NCBI RefSeq assembly: GCF_963676685.1 | Contig: NC_092356.1 | Location: 47,207,601 to 47,271,600 of the forward strand | DNA: 64,000 bases | DNA from: Mytilus edulis | Lineage: Eukaryota > Mollusca > Bivalvia > Mytilida > Mytilidae | Direction of reading: 5' to 3' | Shown: one piece after another, positions 1 through 11,400 of the stretch | How positions within the stretch are numbered: the stretch's first letter is position 1 | Layout: each line of letters opens with the position of its first letter | Translations under genes and position numbers: made by a program | The notes under the pieces: model-generated | What the model saw: only the letters and a program-made list of their open reading frames with translations | What the model was told of the DNA's origin: nothing | Databases searched by the model: none

Positions 1-59
1 TCACCTAGTCTGTTTCCCGGCGTTATTGAAATTCTTGACAGTTAATATTTGTAAATTCC

Positions 60-290
60 AAAGGCATACTGGAAATTTTATAGAGGGGACCAACCTAGTT
101 GTCACCGCGCTTATTCTATGACCTCACTGCGCTTATCAAGATCTTTCTACGCTCATCACGTTCTCACAACGACCATACCACGACTTATCCGATTGAAACA
201 CGACATTACCACGCTTTTACTGCGATTATTGTACGTTCATACCGCGATCTTACTACGTTATCAGTAATAACGTCAACATTGTATTCTATT
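60..290. repeat. degenerate short-period repeat
   Basis: A run of imperfect short units resembling TACCRCGCTTAT recurs about every 12-25 bases (for example ACCGCGCTTAT, CTACGCTCAT, ACCACGACTTAT, ACCGCGATCTT). The open frames crossing it look like by-products of the repetition. A similar but different degenerate array lies at 31,180-31,310. I see no gene here. Confidence 0.4.
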
Positions 291-299
291 TCTGAATAA

Positions 300-1690
300 T
301 ACATAGATTTCTCGGAACCAATACAGTCATGCCACCAAAATCTTCTTGTTCTTCTGGTGTAGATAATGAATATAACCATGAGATCGCTGTCTCGTCCATA
401 CTTGCTGAAATGATAACTGAACAACATAATTTAGCATATTTACCTGACGATATCGGGATATCGGTATTTTAAGTCGTAATAAATCTTGCAACAAATTAAT
501 TTCTTTCTCAGTAATTAATCATTTTTATTAAAATAAAAATTTCCAGTTTCGTTTCTGCGTGTCTGGTAATTCGAGACTTTTAGTTAGAATGATAACCAAT
601 TACGGAGTAATCTGCCCGTAATTGTTCCTTTCTAGTGCAATTCTATCAAATCATATCATGCAATACCAGGACAGGAAAGGAAAATTTTAAGGCATGTTTT
701 ATTTGTGCCAATTATACATTTTGAAATTACATTTAAATTCATATTAAGTTGCGTGGGTTTGTATTTTCCTGTTTTCTCCACTGCCTGTGCACTTAAGTTA
801 AATGTTTTCCCATGTTTTAGTATGGCTTCATAAGTTTCATTCCTTAATATCAGAATTACAAAGACTTTTTTAAAGTTTATTTATCGAACAATGTTTTTTG
901 ATCTTATTTGGTGAATTCAACAATTAAGTGAAACTTTGATTAGGTCATATCCTCTTTATGTAAATGTTTTCTTTCGTGTGCATGTAAAAACGATATCGAA
1001 AAGTATATATTGACAGTTATATCCTTTTTTCAGAGATTTCAAAGACATGTATTAACATTGATGTTGTGCATGTAAATCGCACTTAAAATGAAATTTGCAT
1101 TATTGGCCGTGCACTTTTTTTTCAATAACATTAGTCAACTCTTTTATGACAAAACTTGTAAGAACGGAAAGAAAAGAAAATATATGACAAACTATATCTG
1201 CAGCACTGGAATCTATAGAAAACATAGATAAGTTCATCGCCTCCTTATATATATATGTTTTGGTTCTGTATGCAAATTAATACACGATCACACGTTATAC
1301 ATTGCATATTTACGTAATAAAGTATTGCTTTTATTTTTACAGTACTGAGTATACAGCTGCTGGTTGAATTTTAGTCCCTGTGTCTAGCATCAGCTCAGTA
1401 GTCAGTACTTCTGTACTCTACAGATTTATAACAAGCCGTTTTTAATTTGTCTAATTGTAAATTAATAGATTAATTAGATATTAAGCAATTCAATTCTCTC
1501 AGTCAAAGATGACTTTAGATTGATTTGGTAATACTTTGTTTTAAGGTTTGTTTTGGTCAAATAGCTCTTCTTAAGCATTCATATTTATCTTATCTATCGA
1601 CAAGTAAACAAAGTAATCAGTACAATAAGGCTTGTCATATTTTAACAATAATGTTTTTTGCAATATCAAATTTACCTGAAAATACCGAAT
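300..1690. other. AT-rich stretch, no feature recognised
   Basis: I see no exon with convincing coding sense and splice sites, no structural RNA and no clear repeat in these 1.4 kb. It could be an intron or intergenic DNA. Confidence 0.4.
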
Positions 1691-2165
1691 CATTGGTAAA
1701 AATAAGAGACGAAATATATCAAATGAATGTTCAAAGTCATAAGTCGATAACAAACTTACAACGCCATATGTCAAAACACGAAACACGATCAAAATACAAA
1801 CTACAGTTTTATCAAAACAAAATAGAGATAACTTACGGCTGAGCAACACAAACAACACCAATGATCCTGGGGGTAATCTTAGAAACTTCGATATGGTAAG
1901 AAGATACTGTTACTAACTGGCTTCTGTCGTGTGGATAATGTAAATACAAACCCGATGATAAGTATATCTCGGTAGGTCGAATTCTCGGCGGAAAGTAGAG
2001 GGCGTTGTGGTTTCGACAATTGTGAACATATCTGTCGTAATATATATGTAGAACAGATATTCCACAACGGTCAAGCTATTTCATGATGGCGTCTGTCCCA
2101 TTTTTGGAGGAATAGGGATGGTTTAAACTTTACATTTGTAACTCTTGGTTTAAAGACTTAGTGTA
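1690..2165 (-). repeat. old copy of Penelope-like family A 3' tail
   Basis: Read on the same strand, this matches the 3' tail of the element at 14,597-15,060. Both contain the series 'TCGGTAGGTC', 'CAACGGTCAA' followed by 'TCATGATGGCGTC', and 'AACTCTTGGTTTAA' in the same order and at similar spacing. The minus-strand frame upstream resembles a spurious peptide of the copy at 42,460-42,600. The copy has many substitutions and no reverse-transcriptase part, so it is an old 5'-truncated insertion. Confidence 0.6.
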
Positions 2166-3015
2166 TACCAGGGAAATTATCATAACAGGAAATAAAGCTG
2201 TGTAACTTTGTATTTAAGGACCATACATAATCAGTTAAAATGAGTTTGACGTATATCTGTACTCCTTGCAGTATTTTAATATTCCTCTGTGCAACACCTT
2301 TCATTCTTCATGGACTTGAACAAGTATTAAATATCTATTTGCTCAAATTGAACATATACAATTATATGCGCTTTGTCGCCAAAAGTCACCTACCTCCTAC
2401 TGAAAACAATAAAACGAATGAAAAATGAATATTTGGATACTGATTAGCGTAGTGACCACCTCAAACTGTTTATCAAAATGAAAATATGCCCACTGTATCT
2501 AAAACTAAAATATAAAGTCCATATCAGAACAAAAGACACTGCATGGTACTGCACAATCAACACATTAAATAAAATACGTTTAATACAGTTTCACTATATG
2601 AAATAAAAGAATTCAGAAACATTTGTGTAAAAGACAATTTACATTTAACTTTAAACGTGCGTGTGATTAGTCACCACCCAATCTTTGATAATATTAAACC
2701 CGTGCACACTCAGTCCACACACCGCACATACATCGATGTTATTGCCAAATAAATTTAAGTATTATTTACATGTAAACTAAAACCAACATATTTTTTTATT
2801 ATTATTATTCATAATACATGTACAGAAGTTCGTATATTTTTTTTTTGATACCGCAGACCTTACTTTCATAATAATCAATCTATCTACATGTTTTATACAC
2901 AGTACATTTGAGGGTTAAGAAGAAAACTCCGTTTTAAAATTTAAAAAAAAATGACTATTTATCAAATAATTAACTCTAGTTTCTGATTGCAGAGACAGAC
3001 AAATTTAAACAAGTA
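2166..3015. other. AT-rich stretch, no feature recognised
   Basis: No gene or repeat is recognisable in these 850 bases. They hold A/T runs and a short open frame of 62 codons at 2,240-2,428 without supporting features. Confidence 0.4.
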
Positions 3016-5448
3016 ATCCTGTGTTAGGATGCTAACACAAAAGTCACCAAAACGGACCCCAAATCGTTTGTTCTGGGGTATCAATGATGCCAAATTACCT
3101 ATGTGTAAAGTTTCATTAAATCAAATGGATTTTGATATTTTAACATTTTTGCCGTTTCCATGGTTACGGCGGCCATTTTGGAAATTTTTAGGTCAAAAGT
3201 AATGTCCACATATGGTAGGCAACATTTGTTTTAAGTTGTATGAATTTTGAAGCATTTTGAAATTTTTGGACATTTTTGCTGTTTCCATGGCAACGGCGGC
3301 CATTTTGAAAATTCCATACTCAAAAGTTTAGTCTACATACATTAGGCAACATTTGCTATAAGTTTCAATAATTTTGAAGCATTTTGAAGTTTTTCATATT
3401 TTTGCTGTTTCCATGGTAACGGGGGCCATTTTGAATATTCCAAAGTCCAACCCCCACTGTAATGTGTTCCCTCCATAATTATATACAAGCATGTACCATT
3501 TAATGTCTCTAGAACTAATTTGACATTGATGTTCTGGAATGTTCCATAAAAATTCACCCCCCTAAAATTATGCCAAGGAGACCCCCTACTGAAATAAAAT
3601 TAGTTCCAAGTTGAAGCTGACATGTGTCTCTAAATATTCATAAAAGAAAATATAATACCATCTACTCTATTTACAGCAGAAAATTGATGAAATGCAAAAA
3701 AAAATTGACCCCACCCATCTTTGAGCCCCCCTAATTATGCCAAGATGACACCCTGGTATCATGGACATTGGGTTCTGCAACCCCCATGATGCAGACCTAT
3801 ACCCAGAATAAATATAATTTTTCCATCCTGTACTGCTTCCTAAAAAATGGTAGGACAGTTTAAGGGGTCAGAAAGAGAAGAATAAGAATAATAACTAGAA
3901 TTGCCATTGCAAGCAATAGCGGATGTCACCCTTCCCCCTATTGCCACTAAGCAGCAGCCATTTCAAACTTGTTTAACAGTAAATGCACAAATATGTATGG
4001 CTATTCATCTTTTTGTAAATTTTCAGTATATTCAGAGCATTTTAAAGTATTTCATATTTATACCGTTTCCATGGCAACGGCAGCCATTTTGAAAATTTCA
4101 AAGTCAAAAGTCTCGTCTATACATGCCAGTTTACAATAATATTAAGTTTCATTAAGTTTGGAGCATTTCGAAAATATTTGACATTTTTGCAGTTTCCATG
4201 GCAACGGTAGCCATTTTGGAAATTCCAACTTCAAAAGTCTCATGCAGACTTGACAGTCTACAATCATATGAAGTTTCATCAAATTTGAAGCATTTTGAAA
4301 TTTTTGAAATTTTTGACATTTGTGATGGTTCCTATGGCAACAGAGACCATTCCCAAAATTTAATGGCATATACCACATTGGTACATGGGAGGGACCATAC
4401 CATCAAAGTTTCGATCAATTTGACCTACCATTTTAAGAAAGTAAATGCCACTTTAAGGTTTTTGGACCATTTTGACCTGTTTTGCATTGTTTCCATGGTA
4501 ACGGCAGACATTTTCGTAATTCCAACGCCAAATTCCACCTCTACCAATGTTGCTCATCGTTACTGTGAAGTTTTATAAAATTTGGAGCATTTCCATATTT
4601 TGGAAATTTTTGGTGTAGTATCCATGGCAACATAGCAGTTCCAATGATTGCCAAAATCATCCCAAAGTAGTATATAGTGGGCACCTACATTGTATTAAAA
4701 TCTAAAGATTTTAAGGTTAAGCATTCTCAAACAATTCACCTAACTCAAAAATTATATTTTTTCACCATTTTTCCGTTTCCATGGTGATGGCAGCCATTTT
4801 TTTAGTTCCAATACCGGAAAGCAACAGGAAAGTCAGGGTTCCTTGTTATAGTGCACCATCATTCAGATTGATTCCTTTGGCTCTGAGAAAGCGGGCGGAC
4901 AAAATTAGGTGGAAGAAAAATAATAATAACTAGAATTGCCATTGCAAGCAATAGCGGATGTCACCCTGGTCCACCAATTGCCTCTAAACAGCAGCCATGG
5001 TAACGGCAGCCATTTTGGAAATTCCAAAGTTGAATGCCGCATCTAGATTAATATGTTAACATTTCTGTAACGTTTCATACATTTTTGAAGAATTTTCAAA
5101 ATTTTGCTTTTTTTGAACAGTTTCCATAGCAACATTTGAAAATTCCAAAGTTATACTGCTGCTTCATATTGTGCTCCCCATAATATTATACCATTATATA
5201 ACATTTAATGGCCGTAGATTTACTTTAACACTAATGTTCTAGAATGTTCCATTACATCTTTACATTCTTTCTGTTTCCATGACAACGGCAGCCATGTTGG
5301 ATATGCCAACCCTCGACTGCACTTCTGCACATGGTCATTAACATTTTGGTATAGTTCCATAACAATTGGTCCATCCTATTCTTAGAAATAGTCTGGACAA
5401 AAAAGTGTGGAATAATAATAATAAAAAAAAGAATCGTACAATAACAAT

Positions 5449-5479
5449 ATGTCACCCGACCTCCGTCAGGGTGACATAA
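5449..5479. repeat. hairpin 1, CTCCG loop
   Basis: An imperfect palindrome: TATGTCACCC on the left, AGGGTGACATA on the right, with CTCCG in the middle. It sits between (AAT)n tracts at the end of a repeat unit. Confidence 0.7.
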
Positions 5480-5516
5480 TAATAATAATACGGAAAAAGA
5501 AACAGAGGAAAAGCAA

Positions 5517-5549
5517 TATGTCACCCGACATTGTCGATCGGGTGACATA
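5517..5549. repeat. hairpin 2 followed by CTAG
   Basis: An imperfect palindrome with arms TATGTCACCCGA and TCGGGTGACATA. The next bases are A and then CTAG, where the following repeat unit starts. A terminal hairpin just before CTAG is reminiscent of Helitron 3' ends, but that comparison is only suggestive. Confidence 0.7.
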
Positions 5550-5550
5550 A

Positions 5551-5600
5551 CTAGATTTGCTATTGCTAGCAATAGCTGAGGATGGCACCCCGTACTGCAC
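5551..5600. repeat. start of a further repeat unit with perfect palindrome
   Basis: CTAG at 5551 is followed by a perfect 18-base palindrome, GCTATTGCTAGCAATAGC (5559-5576). This is the counterpart of the imperfect TTGCCATTGCAAGCAATAGC at the two earlier unit starts. The unit then runs into unrelated sequence. Confidence 0.6.
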
Positions 5601-6290
5601 ATTGTCACAGTAGCATCAATACTTATGAGTGTACAAAAGTCAAATGACATATCTGTTATACATGACAGAATCAGCATTTCTTAACCCCCCCCCCCCCCCT
5701 TTTTTTCTCTTCCGTAGAATACATTTCAGTTCTATACATAGTGTGGGAATCCTTTTAAATCTAAAATTAGACACGCGCGCGAGTAGGAAGGTGGTGTCAC
5801 GTGATACTCAAGTATATTATCGTGGACTTAGCATATTAATATTCTTTTTAGAGGAGACGTTGGACAGACAACACGTGTACATATTGACGGAGCGGCGTAC
5901 TAACTGTTTAATTTATTCATCAATAGCTCGCGTATCACACAATACATGTCACTTATCGTGTACAATTTAATTACATGTTTATCGATTGATTTCAGCTAAT
6001 GTGTAGATTTTAACAGGTGTGTCATTCACGGATATGTACTTTAACGCAAGTGCAGAAATGTCAGTAATATGAACTCTGAGTGTTTCTCCTTCTGTCGGTG
6101 GCGATTTTCTCTTAAAAGCACGATTTTTGTATAGAAAAGAAAAGAAGCAAGTTAAATAAAATACATATTTTTATTCTAGCATATTCTAGTACATGTTAGC
6201 AGTACAGCATTACGTGCACATACTCCTGATTACGATATCCGTGGAATTGTTATTATATTTTTCAAGAAAATGCAGCTTAAATGTCTTTTC
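5600..6290. other. unrelated sequence interrupting the X-box repeat
   Basis: About 690 bases without the X-box core separate the two parts of the repeat. They include a 15-base C run at 5685-5699. A frame of 113 codons at 5629-5970 shows no recognisable domain and includes the poly-C run, so I do not call it a gene. Confidence 0.4.
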
Positions 6291-6935
6291 CCGTACGGTC
6301 AATGTTAAACTTTTGTCCAGTTTCCATGGCAATGGCGGCCATTTTGGAATTTCCTAATATGGTCATAACATCTAGGCATACCAATATATCATTTAATGTC
6401 TCTAGAACAAATTTAACATTGATGTTCTGGAATGTTCTGTGAAAATTCAAAGTTTTGACCTTTTTGCATTGTTTCCATGGTAACAACAGCTATTTTGGAA
6501 ATTCCAACGCCAAATTCCACATCTTCCAATGTTGCTCATCGTTACTGTGAAGTTTCATTAAGTTTGGAACATTTTGAGATTTTTGAAAATTTTTGGAGCA
6601 GTTTCCATGGCAACATAGTAGTTCCAATGAGTGCCAAAATCATCCAACACCTGTATATAGTGGGCACCTACATTGTATTAAAATATAATGATTCTGAGTT
6701 TAATCATATTTAAATAGTTCACCAAAACAAAATACCGGTTTTTTTTACATTTGTTTCGTTTCCATGGCAACGGCAGCCATCTTAATGGTGCCATTCCCCA
6801 CTGCACTATAGAATGTTGTGGTCTACATTATGGTATAGTTCCATCAATATTGTTCAAGCCAATTCCGAGAAATAGCATGGACAAAAAAGTGTGGAAGAAT
6901 AAATATAATAATAAGAAAAAAAGAAACGAACAATA
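6290..6935. repeat. second block of X-box-like repeat
   Basis: Further cores of the GTTTCCATGG type begin at 6320, 6471, 6601 and 6758, embedded in the same flanking sequences as 4480-4700 (for example TCACATCTTCCAATGTTGCT). The block ends in an (AAT)n/A-rich tract leading into two hairpins. Confidence 0.7.
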
Positions 6936-6939
6936 ACAA

Positions 6940-6971
6940 TATGTCACCCCAACTCCGTTGAGGGTGCCATA
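6940..6971. repeat. hairpin 3, CTCCG loop
   Basis: Arms TATGTCACCCCAA and TTGAGGGTGCCATA flank CTCCG. It has the same architecture as 5449-5479, with different but still pairing bases next to the loop. Confidence 0.65.
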
Positions 6972-6996
6972 ATAATAAGAAACGATACAAAAACAA

Positions 6997-7028
6997 TAAG
7001 TCGCCAAAAACTCCGTTTTGGTGACTTA
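6997..7028. repeat. hairpin 4, CTCCG loop
   Basis: Arms TAAGTCGCCAAAA and TTTTGGTGACTTA flank CTCCG. The stem differs from hairpins 1 and 3, but the two sides changed together and the loop is unchanged. Confidence 0.65.
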
Positions 7029-7039
7029 ATCAGTTCATG

Positions 7040-7790
7040 TTTTCCCTGAACGTATTACTTATGCTGATTATCATCCCCAATACCGAACATTGATCACCTG
7101 ACATTGATCACCTGTCATAACAATCGGCATTCCCCGGGTGAGTCCGCTACTCTTATAAGGTACGGAATCGGCCGAGTTGATCCGAATGCTGTCATAAAAT
7201 GCAAACAACATCAATTATCGTTCATACTGACATTTGATACAAGTCATAAATAGACTTATTTTACACGAAACTTATCTATGACAGTTGTTATCTAATCGTT
7301 CGATGTGTTTCAGTTTTTCATTTTGTCATTTGATAAATTAGTGATTTACCGTGTTGGATTTTACTATCGGAGTTCGGTATTCTTTGTTTTTTTTTATTAC
7401 TTTTTCTTCTATAAACTACTTTGTCACCGTTTAAATATTTTAGAGAAAACTGATTCTTTTATTGAAGAGTCTTTTTTTTATTTAACATGTTTAACTATTA
7501 TTACTTTTTTCTAGAACATTATATATCATCTGTTCACCATCCGCGCGAAAAACGTGACAATCATGGAAGGTTCAATAGGGAAGGAATACAATATCCCCCC
7601 CCCCCCCCCCCCCCCTTGGTATATTTTAACTGCACATTAAATTCTTAACGTAAAATTCAAATTACGTTGTATGATAGACAAGCATCTGTATTTCTCTATG
7701 AATTTAAGTTGTGTTAAATACATTGAAATTTGCTGAATGTTATTTTAAATACAAAAAGTAAACGCTGAAAAAAATATTTTTAAAAGCGAC
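7040..7790. other. no gene seen; poly-C tract
   Basis: AT-rich sequence containing a 21-base C run at 7595-7615. No exon or RNA is recognised. A promoter or first exon of the downstream MS4A-like gene could lie here or further upstream, but nothing marks it clearly. Confidence 0.35.
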
Positions 7791-7792
7791 AT

Positions 7793-7916
7793 CAAGTTGT
7801 ATATAACTTAATTTATAAAGCATTAAGAACATTCAAGTTATATAAAATTAATTTATAAAGCATTAAGAACATTCAAGTTATATATAACTTAATTTATATT
7901 TGCATTAGGAACATTC
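7793..7916. repeat. 40-41 bp tandem repeat, three copies
   Basis: Three copies of a CAAGTTRTATA...TAAAGCATTAAGAACATT unit begin at 7793, 7834 and 7874. The third copy is slightly diverged. Confidence 0.85.
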
Positions 7917-8066
7917 AAACATACAGTGTCAAAAACTTTTTATGTAAATTTAATGTTACATTTATATAACTATACAGTTAGTAAAGCATGAATGATTGCG
8001 GTTAATTTGTGCTGCAGGTATAAAAAGGAATCATACATGTAATTATTATATATTTTGTTTCCTCAG

Positions 8067-8109
8067 GCTGTTTTGCGTGTCTACATCACAACTACAAGGA
8101 AAACGTTAG
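8067..8109 (+). other. putative 5' UTR exon of the MS4A-like gene
   Basis: A polypyrimidine stretch ending in CCTCAG precedes 8067, and a consensus donor GTAAGA follows 8109. No start codon opens here. The next acceptor lies 380 bases downstream, just before the start codon, so this is most likely a non-coding exon. It would need transcript evidence. Confidence 0.45.
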
Positions 8110-8492
8110 GTAAGACTTTTTTCCGTTATACAATATTGTTTCAGTATTTTTAAATTATTGCAATACCATTGACCATAATTTGTAATATGTTTTTCCCCTT
8201 CTTAATACAATATAAAAAATTACAACAAAATTATAATCATCAAATCTTGTCGTACTAGCTTTATTATAGCTTTCTATCGTTTATACTTATCCGATCGACA
8301 ACCGGCTTTCATTGAAAATTGCTTGTCTTATATGACTGAAGTGTAATATTTTTTCGTGGGGTTGCTGTTATTGACGTTTACCCCATAACGGAGTCTTTAT
8401 TTTTCTTTATATCATTTTTGTTTGTTTTCAATCCTTTCGAAAACATATCTAAATCGTTTCCTCTTCATAAATGTGTTTATATGTTGTAGAAA

Positions 8493-11400
8493 ATGATGTT
8501 CTTAATCAAACAAAAAGGTGGCACCACGAAAGAGAGACTGGGTGCCAGTATTAAGAGACGTGGTGCAATACAGATACTACTTGGTCTTGGATGTTTGATT
8601 GCAGGTTTTATTTCAATTGGAATCGACAGAAAACAGTTCGACAAGCCAGTTAGAGAGAGCGTCGAAGAAGGCAGTAAGTTATAAACGAGTATACATTTTT
8701 GTTAAGGAGCCAGCCGAAGCGGGATGTTTTCACTGTACTGAGACCCATTGTTGGCATTCGGCTGTTATCTGCTCTTTGGTCGGTCTGTTGTCTCTTTGAC
8801 ACATTCCCCATATTCATTCCTAATTTAACTTTTTTTCTTTCTGATCACAAAATATCTAGGATCATTATATGATATATACATTCCAATGATACCAATGATA
8901 TTCAAATGTATTGCAATGAGTTTTCAATTATTTGCTTTCTCCAACATTTTCTGAATTCTGTTTTTCAAAGACATGAAAATAATGTGTTTAAACATACATT
9001 TTTCCCAATGGGGTAGGAGTAACACATGTATCTTTGGCCGGTATGGTTGCGTAAAGCTCATTCTGGAGTCTATTATATGTATATATATATATTTCACTTT
9101 CAATTTCATTTTCGTTTTCGCTACACATTTTACATAGATATAGGAAGATGTGGTGTGAGTGCCAATGAGACAACTCTCCATACAAATAACAATTTAAAAT
9201 TTAAAGTAAACCATTATAGGTTAAAGTACGGCCTTCAACACGGAGCCTTGGCTCACACCGAACAACAAGCTATAAAGGGCCCCAAAATTACTAGTGTAAA
9301 ACCATTCAAACGGGAAAACCAACGGTCTAATCTATATAAACAAAACGAGAAACGAGAAACGAGAAACACGTATATATTACATAAACAAACGACAACTACT
9401 GTACATCAGATTCCTGACTTAGGACAGGTGCAAACATTTGCAGCGGGATTAAACGTTTTAATGGATCCAAACCTTCTCCCTTTTTCTGAAACAATAGCAT
9501 AACATCACAACAAAGAAAAACATACGATAAAATATCAATTGGCAGACTTAACTCAATCAAAAAACGTATGATTAAACAATGAACGAATAAATTTGATCTG
9601 CGATATCTGAATACAAATGCACAGTTAATTAAATATTAGAGACAAACATTCATGACCAAAAAGCTAACAAACAAATTCAAACACAGGACATGACTGAGAA
9701 ATATTTAACCAATCAATGTTCACTTTAGAAAAAAACCGGTTTTTTTATAATCTTGAAGTTTATACAAATGTTGTAAGAATAAGTGAAAAACTGAAGATAT
9801 TACAAATAATCAATGCTGGTGTACAGACAAGATCCATATAAATAAAAAATAACAAAAAAGCATTATAAACAGTATCAACAGGTCGAATTAACAAGAAAAT
9901 ACGATTTGAGAGTACTCGCAGTTACTGACGGCTAGTTAAAAGCCAAAACCAATTAATAATAAAAAATCATGCATCAGAGACTAAAATCGACTAAAACACA
10001 TCACAGGGATTTAGTATTTTAACGTCATTAATAGTCAAAGAAGACATGACTTGTGCAATGCCAAAAATAAATGTATCGACAGGTAGTAGTATAGTGAAGA
10101 GCGACTTCTATAGAAATAAAAGTTAACGTGTCTGTGTCTCTATACATCTCGCCTCAAAAGATAATGAAATTTAGTTATGTTTTAATTTGCTAATGACAAT
10201 ATCGTCTATTTCTATGAAATAATACAAATATATTTGTCTGATTTTAGGTGTGACAAATGGCACGTCCTTTGACATAAAATATGTTGTTCTTGGACTAGAT
10301 GCCGGTGCCGTAGTTTCTGCTATTTGGGTAAGTCACATGTCAATAGTTTACATATTTATTGTTAGCAACAACAGCATTAGACATGATATTGGGATAAGTG
10401 ATTAGTAATTATTTATAAGTAAAAATACAAGAATTCATGATTTAAATTTTTCGATGATGCTTTATGTCTTTGTTTTAATGTTTGACTAAGAACTGATGTA
10501 ATTATTGTTTTTAATTGAATTTGGCAATGATGATAAGTATTTTAAAAAGTAGTGACACAAATGTATTCTTGGCTCAAGTGAGTTGTGGTGCAAAATGACG
10601 CATTTGGTTTGGGCAAACCAACATCTTGACTAAGATGGCATTGAGTTTTTTTTGTAACATTTATAATTGAAAGGAATGCATAACAAGATCGTTGATGATA
10701 TTTTAGATTTAAATATTTGAAGTTGCCATAGCTTCTAAGTAAACAGTCCATTGACAGACGGTAGAGGATATGACTCTATTATCACTTGTCTATAAGTTTC
10801 AGGAGAAAGAAAATATAAGGTTGATGCAATTTAGACAAATCTGCTTTATGTATTAATTCAGGTTTTGGTCACAGGAGCAGTGCCAGCGTATATGGCAAGG
10901 AATACTGATTACAATGTGATTAAAACGGTAAGTTATAATTCGTCTTTACACTAAGTCTTTAAAATCTTAACATCAATACGTTCATTATGTATTATTGTCT
11001 TTCTTGTATTCCAGACAAGCAAAGTCCGTTTAAATCCTCTTTGGACTAAAACGTGTTTCAAATGATGTATTTGCTACAAATAAAATATATCGCCGATCTT
11101 TGCACTGTTTGAATGAGATAATGACATACTATATACCATGTACAAGTGCAACTATCTGAAAAGGTAAGGAGGTAATTGGATCTGGAATACCAATACTGTA
11201 ATCTTTGTCCCTATCTTCCGTATCAAATATCTATACCGTTTGGGACATGTACCCAATTCTATGTTCTATTCTAGCAAATAAAGCAATACCCACAACATTA
11301 GGTTACCAATCATACATCATATTTATTAAGCAATCATTTTAAGATGACGTAAAAATCGAAAGAAACAGACATCTGATAAAATCGTACCTTCAAGTAAAGC

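Larger units (their letters stand above)
3018..5550. repeat. tandem repeat with X-box-like and CCATTTT motifs
   Basis: A core GTTTCCATGGCAACGGC, usually followed by a GCCATTTTGGAAATTCC-like segment, recurs roughly every 120-160 bases. Cores begin at about 3154, 3281, 3407, 4065, 4192, 4328, 4489, 4618, 4775, 4990, 5120 and 5273. Larger units of about 0.6-1.0 kb begin with CTAG and a TTGCCATTGCAAGCAATAGC block at 3895 and 4930, each preceded by an AATAATAA tract. The core closely resembles the RFX X-box palindrome (GTTGCCATGGCAAC), and CCATTTT resembles a YY1 core. Function is inference. Open frames here are fragmentary and look non-coding. A non-autonomous mobile element or a decayed satellite are both possible. 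Confidence 0.7.

Noticed and set aside
4198..4578. A 126-codon frame inside the X-box repeat
   Set aside because: Its peptide repeats with the DNA unit, similar frames elsewhere in the repeat are broken, and no domain is visible.
9026..9502. A 158-codon open frame within the MS4A-like gene
   Set aside because: It runs through a family-C interspersed repeat that recurs at 61,530-62,130 with stops in the frame.
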